From Megasphaera hominis (GTDB taxonomy: Bacteria; Bacillota; Negativicutes; Veillonellales; Megasphaeraceae), in the NCBI RefSeq assembly GCF_014269395.1, contig NZ_JACOGK010000007.1:1-64000 (forward strand): a stretch of DNA of 64,000 nucleotides. The letters are read 5' to 3'. The notes under the pieces were generated by a model. The model had not been told where the DNA came from. It ran no database searches and saw only the letters and a list, made by a program, of their open reading frames with translations. Of the stretch, positions 26,494 to 35,536 are shown piece by piece (position 1 is the first letter of the stretch; each line of letters opens with the position of its first letter). Both the position numbers and the translations under genes were made by a program.

Positions 26494-29400
26494 ATGAAGC
26501 ATGAAAAGTACGCCGTCACCGGCATGAGCTGCTCTGCCTGCTCAAGCCGTGTAGAAAAGGCCGTTTCTAAGCTCGACGGTATGGATAAGGCCAGCGTCAA
26601 CCTGCTGACCAACAGCATGCAGGTCGATTACGATGAAGCAAAGCTATCGAGCAAGGATATTATCAATGCCGTCGTCGACGCCGGTTATGGTGCATCTGTA
26701 GCCGGTGGCAGTACGCAAAAGAGCAACGCAGCCCCGGCGCCCAGTCCGTCTGACATGGCAAAAAAAGCCATGGAGGCTATGAAGAAACGCCTCATTTGGT
26801 CTATTGTATTCCTTATTCCCGTCATGTACCTGGCTATGCATCATATGCTGCTGGAATGGTTTGGTATTCCTGTACCGGACATCATTACCAATACCTTCCA
26901 CGGTGATGCCAACGCCATTACCTTAGGGTTTGCTGAATTTCTCCTCGTTTTGCCCATTATGTACTTGAACCGGGCCTATTATACCAAAGGCTTTCGCACG
27001 CTCTTCGAAGGTGCGCCCAATATGGACAGCCTGGTCGCCATGGGTTCTATGGCCGCCGCTGCCTACGGTGTCTTTGCCATCTTCCGCATGAGCTGGGGCA
27101 TGGGCCACGGCGATTGGGCCCTCGTTGCCACGTACAGTACGAATTTGTACTTTGAATCAGCCGGTATGATCGTCACGCTCATCGATATCGGCAAATATCT
27201 GGAAGCCCGCGCCAAGGGCAAGACCAGTACGGCCATTGAAAAGCTCATGGATTTGGCGCCAAAACAGGCGACAGTCCTGCGTGACGGCGTAGAAACAGTC
27301 GTCCCTGTAGAAGAACTGGTCGTCGGCGATGAAATCGTCGTCCGCCCCGGTGAAAGTATTCCTGCTGACGGCGTCATCAGCGAAGGTACGACCAGCATCG
27401 ATGAAGCCGCCATTACGGGCGAAAGCATTCCTGTAGAAAAACAGGCCGGTGACCCTGTCACGTCGGCAACGCTCAACAAAACGGGCTTTATCCACATGAC
27501 AGCCCGCCGCGTCGGCGCCGATACGACCATCAGCCAGATCATCCAGCTCGTCGATGAAGCCAACTCCAGTAAGGCGCCTATTTCCAAAATGGCCGATAAA
27601 ATCGCGGGCATCTTCGTACCGGCCGTCATTACCATCGCCGTCATTGCCGGCTTGGTCTGGTATTTCCTCTTAGGTGCCGACATGGAATTCGCCTTCTCGA
27701 CAGCCATTTCCATTCTCGTCATTTCCTGCCCCTGCGCCTTGGGCCTGGCTACACCGGTAGCTATCATGGTCGGTACCGGTAAAGGTGCTGAAAACGGCAT
27801 CCTTATCAAGTCCGGGGAAGCCTTGGAAACAGCCCACGACGTAGATACAGTCGTTATGGACAAGACCGGTACCATTACAGAAGGTCATCCGCAGGTGACG
27901 GACATCTGGGTACAGCGGGGTACAGAAGAAGAACTCCTGGCCCTGGCAGCCGGCCTGGAACAGGGGAGCGAGCATCCCTTAGCCGAAGCCATTACGACAT
28001 ACGCAGCGGGCCGGCAGATCCGGCCTGTCGTGATTTCTGATTTTAAAGCACTCTTTGGCCGCGGCATTCAGGGCGTCGTAAATGGCAAGCTGTACTTTGC
28101 CGGCAATACGCGGCTCCTCGAAGAAAAGGGCCTCTCTGCCGCTGCCATTACGGACCAGCTGAACCGCTTTGCCGATGACGGCAAGACGCCCCTTATCTTC
28201 GCTGATCACAGCGGCGTTATCGGTATTATCGCCGCTGCCGACGTCGAAAAGGAAAACAGCGCCGCCGCCATTTCCCTCTTTCACCAGATGGGCATCCATG
28301 TTATTATGCTCACAGGGGACAACCAGCGTACAGCCGAAGCCATCCGCAAACGGCTGCATATCCCGCAAGTCATTGCCGGTGTGCTGCCTCAGGATAAAGA
28401 ACGTCATATAGCGGCGCTGCAGGCTGAAGGCCATAAGGTCGCCATGATCGGTGACGGCATCAACGATGCGCCTGCCCTGGCCAAAGCCGACCTGGGTATC
28501 GCCATCGGGGCCGGTACGGACGTAGCGATTGAAAGCGCCGATGCCGTCCTCATGCGCAACGACCTCCTCGACGCGGTCAGCGCCGTACGGCTGAGCAAGG
28601 CCGTTATTAAAAACATTAAAGAAAACCTCTTCTGGGCGTTTTTCTACAACGTCATTTGTATTCCCTTGGCAGCCGGTGTTCTTTATCCGGCCTTTGGCAT
28701 CCGCCTCAATCCGATGATCGGCGCTGCTGCCATGAGCCTGAGCAGTTTCTGCGTCTGCATGAACGCCTTGCGTTTGCGCTTTTTTAAGCCCTCTGCCGCT
28801 CCTTCAGGACATATGTATCAAGACACGCCCGTTACGGCCGTTACAGCGGCTTCTAGCGCGATTACGCCTTTTACGGCCGAAACAGCCGCTTCTTCCGATG
28901 CGTCTGCCCTCCCTGAAGAACACTACACGCTGCACGTAGAAGGCATGACCTGCAGCCATTGCACGGCTACCGTCACCAAGGCCTTACAGGCCATGCCCGG
29001 CGTCACAGACGTACAGGTCAGCCTGGAAGACAAAACTGCTATGGTCACCAGTACGTCCGCTATCCCGGTAGAAGACTTTGAAAAGGTCATTACCGCTGCA
29101 GGCTACACCTTAGTTCCGGCAGCAGCGCCGGAACACTATACACTGCACATTGAAGGCATGATGTGCGGCCATTGCACGGCTACCGTCACCAAGGCCTTAC
29201 AGGCCATGCCCGGCGTCACAGACGTACAGGTCAGCCTGGAAGACAAAACCGCTGTGGTCACCAGTACGTCCGCTATCCCGGCAGAAGACTTTGAAAAGGT
29301 CATTACCGCTGCGGGCTACACCTTAGTTCCGGCAGCAGCGCCGGAACACTATACACTGCACATTGAAGGCATGATGTGCGGCCATTGCACGGCTACCGTC

Positions 29401-29772
29401 ACCAAGGCCTTACAGGCTATGCCCGGCGTCACAGACGTACAGGTCAGCCTGGAAGACAAAACCGCTGTGGTCACCAGTACCTCTGACATCCCGGCAGGAG
29501 ATTTTGAAAAGGTCATTACTGCTGCAGGATATACATTAGTTCAAGGAAAGGAAGAATCAACGAACATGAAAACAACACTGAAAATCGAAGGCATGATGTG
29601 CCAGCACTGCCAGAAACATGTACATGAAGCATTGGCTGCCATGGATGGCGTAACAGCTGTCAGCGTAGACTTGGAAGGGAAAAAAGCAGAAGTAGAAACA
29701 AATCGCGAAATCCCGACTGCCGAATTTGCCAAAGTAATTGCCGACGCCGGCTACGAACTCGTTACCGCCTAA
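26494..29772 (+). CDS. copA: Copper-transporting P-type ATPase with four C-terminal HMA domains
   Basis: A 1092-residue P1B ATPase, clearly longer than usual (700-820). Order: one N-terminal HMA domain (GMSCSACSSRVE), eight-helix core with ISCPCALGLATP, phosphorylation site DKTGTITEG, GDGINDAPAL; then a Thr/Ala-rich linker (about residues 770-808) and four C-terminal HMA domains with CSHC, CGHC, CGHC and CQHC. CopA members normally carry such domains only at the N-terminus. It exports Cu(I) from the cytoplasm. The start is ATG 26494 (AGGTGAG upstream). The last domain begins with its own ATG and may also be made separately. Confidence 0.95.
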   Translation: MKHEKYAVTGMSCSACSSRVEKAVSKLDGMDKASVNLLTNSMQVDYDEAKLSSKDIINAVVDAGYGASVAGGSTQKSNAAPAPSPSDMAKKAMEAMKKRLIWSIVFLIPVMYLAMHHMLLEWFGIPVPDIITNTFHGDANAITLGFAEFLLVLPIMYLNRAYYTKGFRTLFEGAPNMDSLVAMGSMAAAAYGVFAIFRMSWGMGHGDWALVATYSTNLYFESAGMIVTLIDIGKYLEARAKGKTSTAIEKLMDLAPKQATVLRDGVETVVPVEELVVGDEIVVRPGESIPADGVISEGTTSIDEAAITGESIPVEKQAGDPVTSATLNKTGFIHMTARRVGADTTISQIIQLVDEANSSKAPISKMADKIAGIFVPAVITIAVIAGLVWYFLLGADMEFAFSTAISILVISCPCALGLATPVAIMVGTGKGAENGILIKSGEALETAHDVDTVVMDKTGTITEGHPQVTDIWVQRGTEEELLALAAGLEQGSEHPLAEAITTYAAGRQIRPVVISDFKALFGRGIQGVVNGKLYFAGNTRLLEEKGLSAAAITDQLNRFADDGKTPLIFADHSGVIGIIAAADVEKENSAAAISLFHQMGIHVIMLTGDNQRTAEAIRKRLHIPQVIAGVLPQDKERHIAALQAEGHKVAMIGDGINDAPALAKADLGIAIGAGTDVAIESADAVLMRNDLLDAVSAVRLSKAVIKNIKENLFWAFFYNVICIPLAAGVLYPAFGIRLNPMIGAAAMSLSSFCVCMNALRLRFFKPSAAPSGHMYQDTPVTAVTAASSAITPFTAETAASSDASALPEEHYTLHVEGMTCSHCTATVTKALQAMPGVTDVQVSLEDKTAMVTSTSAIPVEDFEKVITAAGYTLVPAAAPEHYTLHIEGMMCGHCTATVTKALQAMPGVTDVQVSLEDKTAVVTSTSAIPAEDFEKVITAAGYTLVPAAAPEHYTLHIEGMMCGHCTATVTKALQAMPGVTDVQVSLEDKTAVVTSTSDIPAGDFEKVITAAGYTLVQGKEESTNMKTTLKIEGMMCQHCQKHVHEALAAMDGVTAVSVDLEGKKAEVETNREIPTAEFAKVIADAGYELVTA
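28918..29547 (+). repeat. Tandem 213-bp repeat encoding HMA domains
   Basis: Three direct units of 213 bases (71 codons) start at 28918, 29131 and 29344. Units two and three are nearly identical, unit one slightly diverged. Each encodes EHYTLHxEGM-CxxC and the rest of one HMA domain. The high identity suggests recent expansion or ongoing homogenization; the number of domains may vary among strains. Confidence 0.92.
29566..29772 (+). CDS. Possible internally started copper chaperone (CopZ-like) at the end of copA
   Basis: In frame with copA, ATG 29566 opens a 68-codon reading frame that is exactly a complete CopZ-like HMA protein (MKTTLKIEGMMCQHCQKHV...). It is preceded by a purine-rich AAGGAAAGGAAG about seven to ten bases upstream, acceptable as a ribosome binding site. 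This last domain is also less similar to the three repeated domains. It may be a copZ gene that was fused to copA, with an internal start retained. Not proven; independent translation is an inference. Confidence 0.35.
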   Translation: MKTTLKIEGMMCQHCQKHVHEALAAMDGVTAVSVDLEGKKAEVETNREIPTAEFAKVIADAGYELVTA

Positions 29773-29786
29773 AAGGGGCTGCACAG

Positions 29787-29829
29787 AAAAAGGGCCTGCA
29801 CTGAACTCACTTCAGTGCAGGCCCTTTTT
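29787..29829. terminator. Bidirectional terminator after copA
   Basis: A 19-base perfect stem (29787-29805 with 29811-29829; core GGGCCTGCACTGAA/TTCAGTGCAGGCCC) with five-base loop; A-run and T-run flanks serve copA and the convergent DUF1294 gene. Confidence 0.93.
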
Positions 29830-29839
29830 CACGTTTCCC

Positions 29840-30118
29840 TTAGAAAATACCCATGCGGATGAGCACGACGAGCTGCAACGCATACACCAGAAGGATGCCG
29901 TATTTAAACTTCCAGTCCTTCTTCTTGTGCGTAAAAATATAAATACCAAAGTAAGCCCCCATAGAGCCGCCGGCAACAGCTAAGGCCAAGAGACCGCCGT
30001 CCGGCACAAGTTTCCGGCCGCCTTCTACATAATGCTTGTCCAGCCCATACACGATAAAGGCTAAGACGTTGATGATCGCCAAATACCACCATACGTAGGT
30101 TACATATATTGCTTCCAT
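29840..30118 (-). CDS. DUF1294 family small membrane protein
   Basis: A 92-residue protein with three transmembrane helices (about 6-25, 38-58, 70-90). Conserved DUF1294 features are YGLDKHYVEGG after the first helix and GGLLALAVAGGSMGAYFGIYIFTHK (in part: GGSMGAYFG). The family function is unknown. The start is ATG 30118, seven bases after AAGGAG. It converges on copA and has no partner gene. Confidence 0.85.
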   Translation of the reverse strand: MEAIYVTYVWWYLAIINVLAFIVYGLDKHYVEGGRKLVPDGGLLALAVAGGSMGAYFGIYIFTHKKKDWKFKYGILLVYALQLVVLIRMGIF

Positions 30119-30363
30119 ATCCGACTCCTTCTCCCAGTACGACACGCGTGTATTTTTCTATATTGTACCATAAAGAGGCCGTTTCTCCCATGTCACGTCC
30201 AGAAAAGAGCAGAGCCGATGGCCGGCGGCAAAAGAAAAATATAAAAAAAAGCCTATAATGATTGATTTTTTCTCTATATTGGCATACAATAGTCTCGTAA
30301 ACGTTACTATTGTTGCGACAGATGAAACACTAGTTGTTAAAATAAAAGAGGGGGAGGTTCATC

Positions 30364-31779
30364 ATGTCCATCCAATTAGCCATTGTCATTCTATACATTT
30401 TATTGCTTTTCGCCATATCTTTTTACGTCAAACGCCGGGCCAGTCAAAACCCGACGGAATACCTGTTTGCAGGCCGCCAGTTCTCAACCGGCCTCGTCGC
30501 CGTCAGTATTACCGGCATGGCCGTCGGTGCCGCATCTACTGTAGGCGTAGCTGAAAGTGCCACCAAAATCGGCTTGGCCGCCGGCTGGTACAACGCCGCC
30601 TGGGCCATTGGTGCCATCGTCATGGGCCTCGTCGCTGCCGGCAAATACCGCTCCCTGGAATGTACGACCATTCCGGAGCTCTTTGAACGGAGCTACGATA
30701 AAAAAGCACGTGTCATCAGCGTTATCGGCTTATCCCTGATCATGATCTGTATTACATCCCTGCAATATGTTGCCGGCGGCTCTATCCTGCACGCCCTGAT
30801 GCCGGATATTTTCTCGTTCCACGCCGGGATGATCGTCAGCGCCGTCGTCTTCATTGGCATTACGGCCATTGGCGGTCTTTGGTCCAGCGGTCTTTCCAAC
30901 GTCTTAAGTGTTGCCGTCATTTATATCGGCATTGTCTACTCGATGATCCGCATTCTCATGCGTGATGGCGGCATTTCTGCTATCAACGCGGCCTTGCCAC
31001 AGGCAGACTTCGGCTGGTTCGATCCCTTTGGCGGCCTCACGGCAGCCATGCTGCTCGGCTGGATTATCGTCATGACCACCCAGGCCATTACCGCCCAGGG
31101 ACCGGTACAAATTGCCTGCGGTGCCAAAAACGCCCACGCTGCCCGTAAGGGCTTCATCCTCGGCGGGTTCCTCATTTTTCCGATCGGCTTCATTTCCGCC
31201 GTTCTCGGCTTAGCCGCCAAAGCCCAGTTCCCCGATTTAAATCCGACCATGGCCTTGCCGCAAATCATCATGAGCCTCGATCCGTTTTCCTCCGGTATGA
31301 CCTTAGCTGCCCTGTGGGCTGCTGACGTATCGACAGCCTGCACGATTCTCCTCGGCGCCGGTACACTCATTGCCCAGGATATTTACAAGCGGTTTATGAA
31401 CCCGGGTATTTCAGAACACTCGTACGTACGGGCAAACCGCCTGATTATCCTCTTCGTTGGTTTAGGCACCCTCTGGCTGGCCTTTAACGCCGTCGGGATT
31501 GTCAAGGTCATGCTCATCGGCCTCTCCCTGACAACGGCCTTTACCTTGGTTTTCCTGGCTACCATGTTCTGTCCGTCCCTGTGCCGTAAAAACACAGCCT
31601 TCTGGACGACCCTGGTTGGTATTGTCGGCCTCTTCGCCTGGCAGTTTTTCCCGGAAATCCATTTCCTGCCTCACGTCATTTACTTCGAATGGCTGATCTG
31701 CATCATTACGCTTCTCGTCGTCCGCCTGGTCGATAAGACGCCGATTCAGCCACCGCAGGTAAAGGCCCAGGCAAAATAA
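30364..31779 (+). CDS. Sodium:solute symporter (SSS family)
   Basis: A 471-residue membrane protein with about twelve to thirteen helices. It begins with the SSS pattern FYVKRRASQNPTEYLFAGRQ, then GMAVGAASTVGVAESATKIG, and has a conserved ADVSTACTILLGAGTLIAQDIYKRF segment near residue 320 (in part: DVSTACTILLGAG). The family imports solutes such as pantothenate, proline, monocarboxylates or sugars with Na+. The substrate cannot be told. A GGGGGAGG ribosome binding site precedes ATG 30364. Terminator at 31791-31829. Confidence 0.85.
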   Translation: MSIQLAIVILYILLLFAISFYVKRRASQNPTEYLFAGRQFSTGLVAVSITGMAVGAASTVGVAESATKIGLAAGWYNAAWAIGAIVMGLVAAGKYRSLECTTIPELFERSYDKKARVISVIGLSLIMICITSLQYVAGGSILHALMPDIFSFHAGMIVSAVVFIGITAIGGLWSSGLSNVLSVAVIYIGIVYSMIRILMRDGGISAINAALPQADFGWFDPFGGLTAAMLLGWIIVMTTQAITAQGPVQIACGAKNAHAARKGFILGGFLIFPIGFISAVLGLAAKAQFPDLNPTMALPQIIMSLDPFSSGMTLAALWAADVSTACTILLGAGTLIAQDIYKRFMNPGISEHSYVRANRLIILFVGLGTLWLAFNAVGIVKVMLIGLSLTTAFTLVFLATMFCPSLCRKNTAFWTTLVGIVGLFAWQFFPEIHFLPHVIYFEWLICIITLLVVRLVDKTPIQPPQVKAQAK

Positions 31780-31790
31780 ACGTATCTGCA

Positions 31791-31829
31791 ACGGTCCTGA
31801 CCCACACCACGTCAGGGCCGTATTTTTTT
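31791..31829 (+). terminator. Terminator of the SSS gene
   Basis: Stem ACGGTCCTGAC/GTCAGGGCCGT (31791-31801, 31811-31821) followed by a seven-T run. Confidence 0.9.
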
Positions 31830-31849
31830 CTCTGCAGCGGCGCTGCCTT

Positions 31850-31865
31850 TGTTTCACGTGAAACA
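31850..31865. other. parS: parS site 1
   Basis: Exact 16-base parS consensus TGTTTCACGTGAAACA, the ParB loading site. It lies between the SSS terminator and the second parS. Confidence 0.95.
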
Positions 31866-31892
31866 AAAAACAACATATCCATCTGACAAACG

Positions 31893-31936
31893 AAGAACCT
31901 CCCGTATGTTTCACGTGAAACATACGGGAGGTTCTT
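31893..31936. other. parS: parS site 2 inside a 44-base perfect palindrome
   Basis: The exact parS 16-mer at 31907-31922 is the centre of a perfect 44-base inverted repeat (arms begin AAGAACCTCCCGTATG). As RNA the palindrome would be a 20-base-pair hairpin just after the histidine kinase gene (stop at 31939), so it can act as terminator and as ParB loading site at once. Confidence 0.92.
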
Positions 31937-31938
31937 TA

Positions 31939-33060
31939 TCATGCAGCAGGAAAGGTAATCGTAAAAACCGTTCCTTTGCCGACTTCACTAGCAGCCTGTA
32001 TCGTGCCCCCCTGGCTAAGGACAAACTGCCGCGCCAGAGCCAGGCCAATACCACTGCCACCGCTTTTCCGGTTACGTGATTTTTCGGCCCTGTAGAAGCA
32101 TTCAAAAATATGCTCAAGATCTTCCTTTTCTATACCAGGCCCTGTATCGGCAATCTGCAAGCGCACCTGACGCTTGCCTGCCGCTTCTTCCAGACAGGTG
32201 GTAATCGTAATATCGGCCGCCTCCGGCGTGTAGCGGATAGCATTATTCAAAATATTGTAAATCACCTGATTGGTCCGGTCCTTATCGAGCTGTAAGAGTG
32301 GCACTGCGTCATCTAAGTGTACGGTCACATGGAGATTCTTTTCATCAAAGAGCGGCTGCAGCATACCTGCCGCCCGGGTGAGGAGAAGATTGAGATCGAC
32401 GTCACTCTTGTGGAGGACCAGCTCGTTTACTTCTGCCAGGGACAGGTCCCGCAAGTCTTGGACCAGGCGGTTCAGGCGCAGGATTTCATCTTCCATAGAA
32501 AGAAAATGTTCTTTATCTGCCGGAATAACGTCATCGATCATGCCTTCCAGATTCCCCTGCATGATGGCTAAGGGCGTCCGCAGCTCGTGGGCAATACTGG
32601 CAAAGAGCTGCCGCCGCATTGTATCGTTATATTCCAGCTTACGGGACATATCATTAAAGGTATCGGCCAGCATGCCTACCTCGTCATTCCGGTCTACCCT
32701 GACGGTTTGGCCAAAGGAGCCTTCGGCTATGTCATGGACGGCGTCCGTCAATTTTCGCAACGGTTTGACAAAACTGCGTACGAAAAGCCAGCTCACGAAG
32801 ACACTGATGCAAATCATAACGGAACCAACCCAAAAGAGAGACTGGTGCACAGACGACAGGTATATATTTTCCGGTGAATTGTGCATCATCATACCGTGCA
32901 TCCCCATGGGCATACCACCCATGGCATGGGTGTACAAATAATTGGAAAAATGCGTATCCATCTGGTAATTCACCAAAAAGAGAAGCGTACCGATAGTAGC
33001 CGCAAAGAGCAGGAAAATGATACCGGTCAGGCGAAAAACCATACTATTGTATTTATTCAC
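31939..33060 (-). CDS. Sensor histidine kinase with Met/His-rich periplasmic loop
   Basis: A 373-residue BaeS/CusS-like kinase: first transmembrane helix (about 8-31), a short periplasmic loop with HAMGGMPMGMHGMMMH (residues 45-60), second helix (about 73-95), HAMP, phosphoacceptor SIAHELRTP (His 158) and ATPase motifs NNAIRY, DTGPGIE and GGSGIGLALA. The loop, with seven Met and three His in 16 residues, suggests direct sensing of Cu(I) or Ag(I). The start is GTG 33060, with GGAGG eleven bases upstream; it overlaps the end of the response regulator by eight bases. Confidence 0.9.
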   Translation of the reverse strand: MNKYNSMVFRLTGIIFLLFAATIGTLLFLVNYQMDTHFSNYLYTHAMGGMPMGMHGMMMHNSPENIYLSSVHQSLFWVGSVMICISVFVSWLFVRSFVKPLRKLTDAVHDIAEGSFGQTVRVDRNDEVGMLADTFNDMSRKLEYNDTMRRQLFASIAHELRTPLAIMQGNLEGMIDDVIPADKEHFLSMEDEILRLNRLVQDLRDLSLAEVNELVLHKSDVDLNLLLTRAAGMLQPLFDEKNLHVTVHLDDAVPLLQLDKDRTNQVIYNILNNAIRYTPEAADITITTCLEEAAGKRQVRLQIADTGPGIEKEDLEHIFECFYRAEKSRNRKSGGSGIGLALARQFVLSQGGTIQAASEVGKGTVFTITFPAA

Positions 33061-33760
33061 GGTGATGTGCGCCTCCATCGAATTTATAGCCAATACCATA
33101 GACGGTCAGGATATATTCCGGATGGGCCGGATCGCGCTCCAGTTTCTTGCGCAGATTACGAATGTGCGTGTCAATAGTCCGTTCATAGCCTTCAAAGCCA
33201 TAGCCGCCCTGAGTACGTTCCATGAGCTGCATACGGCTAAAAACACGGCCCGGCGAAGACGTCAATACTTCGAGCAGGTTAAATTCCGTTGGCGTCAGGC
33301 ATATGGGCTCACCTGCACGGAGGACCGTATATTGGTCTTTATCGATGACCAAATCGGCAATTTCATAACGGGCTACATGCTGAATGACTTCGCCACGGGC
33401 CCGGCGCAAGAGGCTGTACACACGGGCAATGACTTCCTTCATATGGAAGGGCTTGGTAATATAATCGTCACCACCCATATTGAGCCCGACAAGACGGTCC
33501 GTTTCATCATCCTTGGCCGTCAGAAAAATAATAGGAATATCACTAAAGGAACGGATACGGCGGCACACTTCAAAACCGTCCATACCAGGCAGCATGAGAT
33601 CGAGGAGCATGATCTGAGGTGTTTGCGTACGCACCGTATGGATCGCCGCAGCGCCATCCGTTGCCGTATAGACAATAAATTTCTCCTGTTCAAAATACGA
33701 GCGAAGCAAAGAACAAAGTTTTTCGTCGTCGTCGACGATGAGGATCGAATTTGTAATCAA
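33053..33760 (-). CDS. OmpR-type response regulator
   Basis: A 235-residue regulator. Receiver domain: acidic pocket VDDDE, phosphoacceptor Asp 54 (LLDLMLPGMDG), FLTAKDD. C-terminal winged helix: ICLTPTEFNLLEVLTSSPGRVFSR and RTIDTHIRNLRKKL. It starts at TTG 33760, six bases after AGGAGGG. Partner of the Met-rich sensor kinase. Three tandem 11-base repeats upstream of the CX5C-repeat gene at 36899-36931 have the spacing OmpR-type regulators use, so that gene and the Met-rich membrane protein are likely targets. Confidence 0.92.
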   Translation of the reverse strand: MITNSILIVDDDEKLCSLLRSYFEQEKFIVYTATDGAAAIHTVRTQTPQIMLLDLMLPGMDGFEVCRRIRSFSDIPIIFLTAKDDETDRLVGLNMGGDDYITKPFHMKEVIARVYSLLRRARGEVIQHVARYEIADLVIDKDQYTVLRAGEPICLTPTEFNLLEVLTSSPGRVFSRMQLMERTQGGYGFEGYERTIDTHIRNLRKKLERDPAHPEYILTVYGIGYKFDGGAHHRE

Positions 33761-34105
33761 AGGCTTACCCTCCTGCCATTTATAGCATCATATCTGTATT
33801 GTATCACGCCATGCGGGGAGAGGGTAGTTAGCAGTTTCTATAAACAGCGTATAATCATTTAATAAATACATGATTGTACGCTGTTGTATTTTATTTGATA
33901 AACAAAATAATATCAGTTATAATAATAAAAGAAAACAAATGAGATGCTAACTTATATATAAAAGTGAATTCACAGAACCTGCCTACAAAGCGGAATAATT
34001 ACGTTAAACAAGGGAATTTGCCTATCAAATGAACAGAAAAAGGTAGACGAATCGTGGTTTGTAAAGAGTTACCTGCGTAATTAGATTTATTTTAATCTCT
34101 AATGG
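33761..34105. other. Intergenic region with imperfect inverted repeat
   Basis: No gene. It holds the upstream region of the response regulator gene (minus strand) and an AT-rich stretch before the TnpB-like gene. A 16-base inverted repeat with one mismatch (33843-33858 AACAGCGTATAATCAT; 33870-33885 ATGATTGTACGCTGTT) encloses an 11-base AT loop. It could be a terminator-like structure, a regulator site or the left end of the TnpB-bearing element. Confidence 0.5.
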
Positions 34106-35536
34106 ATGAGAAAGAAGATGAGGAGAATGATTGCTTCTAAAACGTATACCATTGAAACTCGGCTCAATCAAAGAGAAAATGCCGGGTTAATCGAATATGT
34201 AAAAGAGTATCATCTCCTCTATGGCAAGATGCTGCGTTTTACATGGCATCGGTATAACAATGGTGGCAGGTTCTCTGTAAAGAAAAGCGCGTTTAATACC
34301 ATTTTGCAAAACCGCTTTCATGTGAATAAGCGTCTGGCCAATTCAGTTATTTCTGAAGTAGAAGGGTTATATAAAGCTCTGTATCAACTAAAATGGTATG
34401 AGTTTAGCCAGCTGAGTCGTAAAATAAAAAAGCTTGATAAAAAGCGAAAGAAGCTTTGCGAAAAAGTAGCCGCATTAAAGGAAAGGTCCCGAAACAATCA
34501 ATTATCTCCTTCCGCCTTAACCTATTATCGCCAGCAGAAAGAAAAAATCTTTTATACCAATCAAAAGCTGAATAAACTAAAGCAGAAACAAGCCAATTTG
34601 TTGAAAGAGATTCAAAGCAAGGATTTACATCTATGCTTTGGTTCAAAGAAACTGTTTCGGGCCCAATATCATCTGGCAGAAAACAAGCTGACGAGTCATG
34701 CAATCTGGTTAGACCGTTTTCGTAAGCAAAGAGATAACCGGTCTTTATATATCGGCTCAAAAGACGAACATCGTTGCAACCAGATTGTACAATTAACACC
34801 CATGGTACATACAAGCAAAGGGAATCGCTTCGCTATTCAATTACGAAAAAATACAAAAAACCGTGCATATGTTTATGGAACTTGTATCTTTTCCTACCTG
34901 AGCGGGCTGCTTGCCAAAACGATTATTAAGCAAGACCACGGCATCAGCTATCGCATCGTCTTTCGCGGCAATGCCTGTTACCTGCAAGCCATGGTAACGC
35001 TTGATAGGGATACCGACGATTGTAAAACGAGAAAGACCTATGGAACAATCGGTTTGGACTATAACGACGGGTTCATCGAATTAGCCGAAACCAATGACAC
35101 GGGAAATCTCGTCAGTCTAAAACACTATCGGTTACAGTATCATGGTACGGGAAAGAAAGCAGAATCCGAAATCCGTGAAGTCACCTCTCACATCGTAAAT
35201 TATGCAATATCTGTGGGCAAAGACATCGTCATCGAAGAGTTAGATTTTCGCAAAGCAAAATCGGAGACAGCTACAGCAAAGTCTGATCAGGGCAGGGCAT
35301 ACAACAAAATGATTCATGCCTTCGATTATTCCAGGTACAAGAAAACGTTTGAAAATTGTTGTTATAGACGAAATGTTCATGTAATTCAAGTCAATCCTGC
35401 TTACACAAGCAAGATTGCCAAACAAAAATATTGCGACAGAAAGAAATTGACAATTCACCAGGGAGCAAGATATGTCATTGCCCGTAAAGGGCAAGGCTTT
35501 GTTGATAAAAATATAAAGCAAAAGAAATCCGCATAA
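34106..35536 (+). CDS. TnpB-like protein (IS605 OrfB group) without zinc ribbon
   Basis: A 476-residue RuvC-fold protein related to TnpB. N-terminal helical and coiled-coil part (about 95-190), then RuvC motifs: TIGLDYNDGFIELA (first Asp) and IVIEELDFRKAK (Glu), and a C-terminal VNPAYTSKIAKQKY. The usual CxxC zinc ribbon after NPAYTSK is absent and the third motif reads TIHQGARYVIARKGQGF, with His where TnpB has Asp. This is the divergent accessory TnpB group. No TnpA is present. Base composition is visibly AT-richer than the neighbours. The start codon is uncertain (34106, 34118 or 34127). It splits a minus-strand metal gene cluster. Confidence 0.8.
   Translation: MRKKMRRMIASKTYTIETRLNQRENAGLIEYVKEYHLLYGKMLRFTWHRYNNGGRFSVKKSAFNTILQNRFHVNKRLANSVISEVEGLYKALYQLKWYEFSQLSRKIKKLDKKRKKLCEKVAALKERSRNNQLSPSALTYYRQQKEKIFYTNQKLNKLKQKQANLLKEIQSKDLHLCFGSKKLFRAQYHLAENKLTSHAIWLDRFRKQRDNRSLYIGSKDEHRCNQIVQLTPMVHTSKGNRFAIQLRKNTKNRAYVYGTCIFSYLSGLLAKTIIKQDHGISYRIVFRGNACYLQAMVTLDRDTDDCKTRKTYGTIGLDYNDGFIELAETNDTGNLVSLKHYRLQYHGTGKKAESEIREVTSHIVNYAISVGKDIVIEELDFRKAKSETATAKSDQGRAYNKMIHAFDYSRYKKTFENCCYRRNVHVIQVNPAYTSKIAKQKYCDRKKLTIHQGARYVIARKGQGFVDKNIKQKKSA

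Noticed and set aside
27063..27875. 270-codon open frame opposite copA
   Set aside because: Antisense shadow of the conserved P-type ATPase core; composition (Ser/Thr/Met-rich) is typical of a shadow.
28918..29547. CRISPR-like tandem array
   Set aside because: The 213-base units are coding HMA domains in frame with copA, far too long and without spacers.
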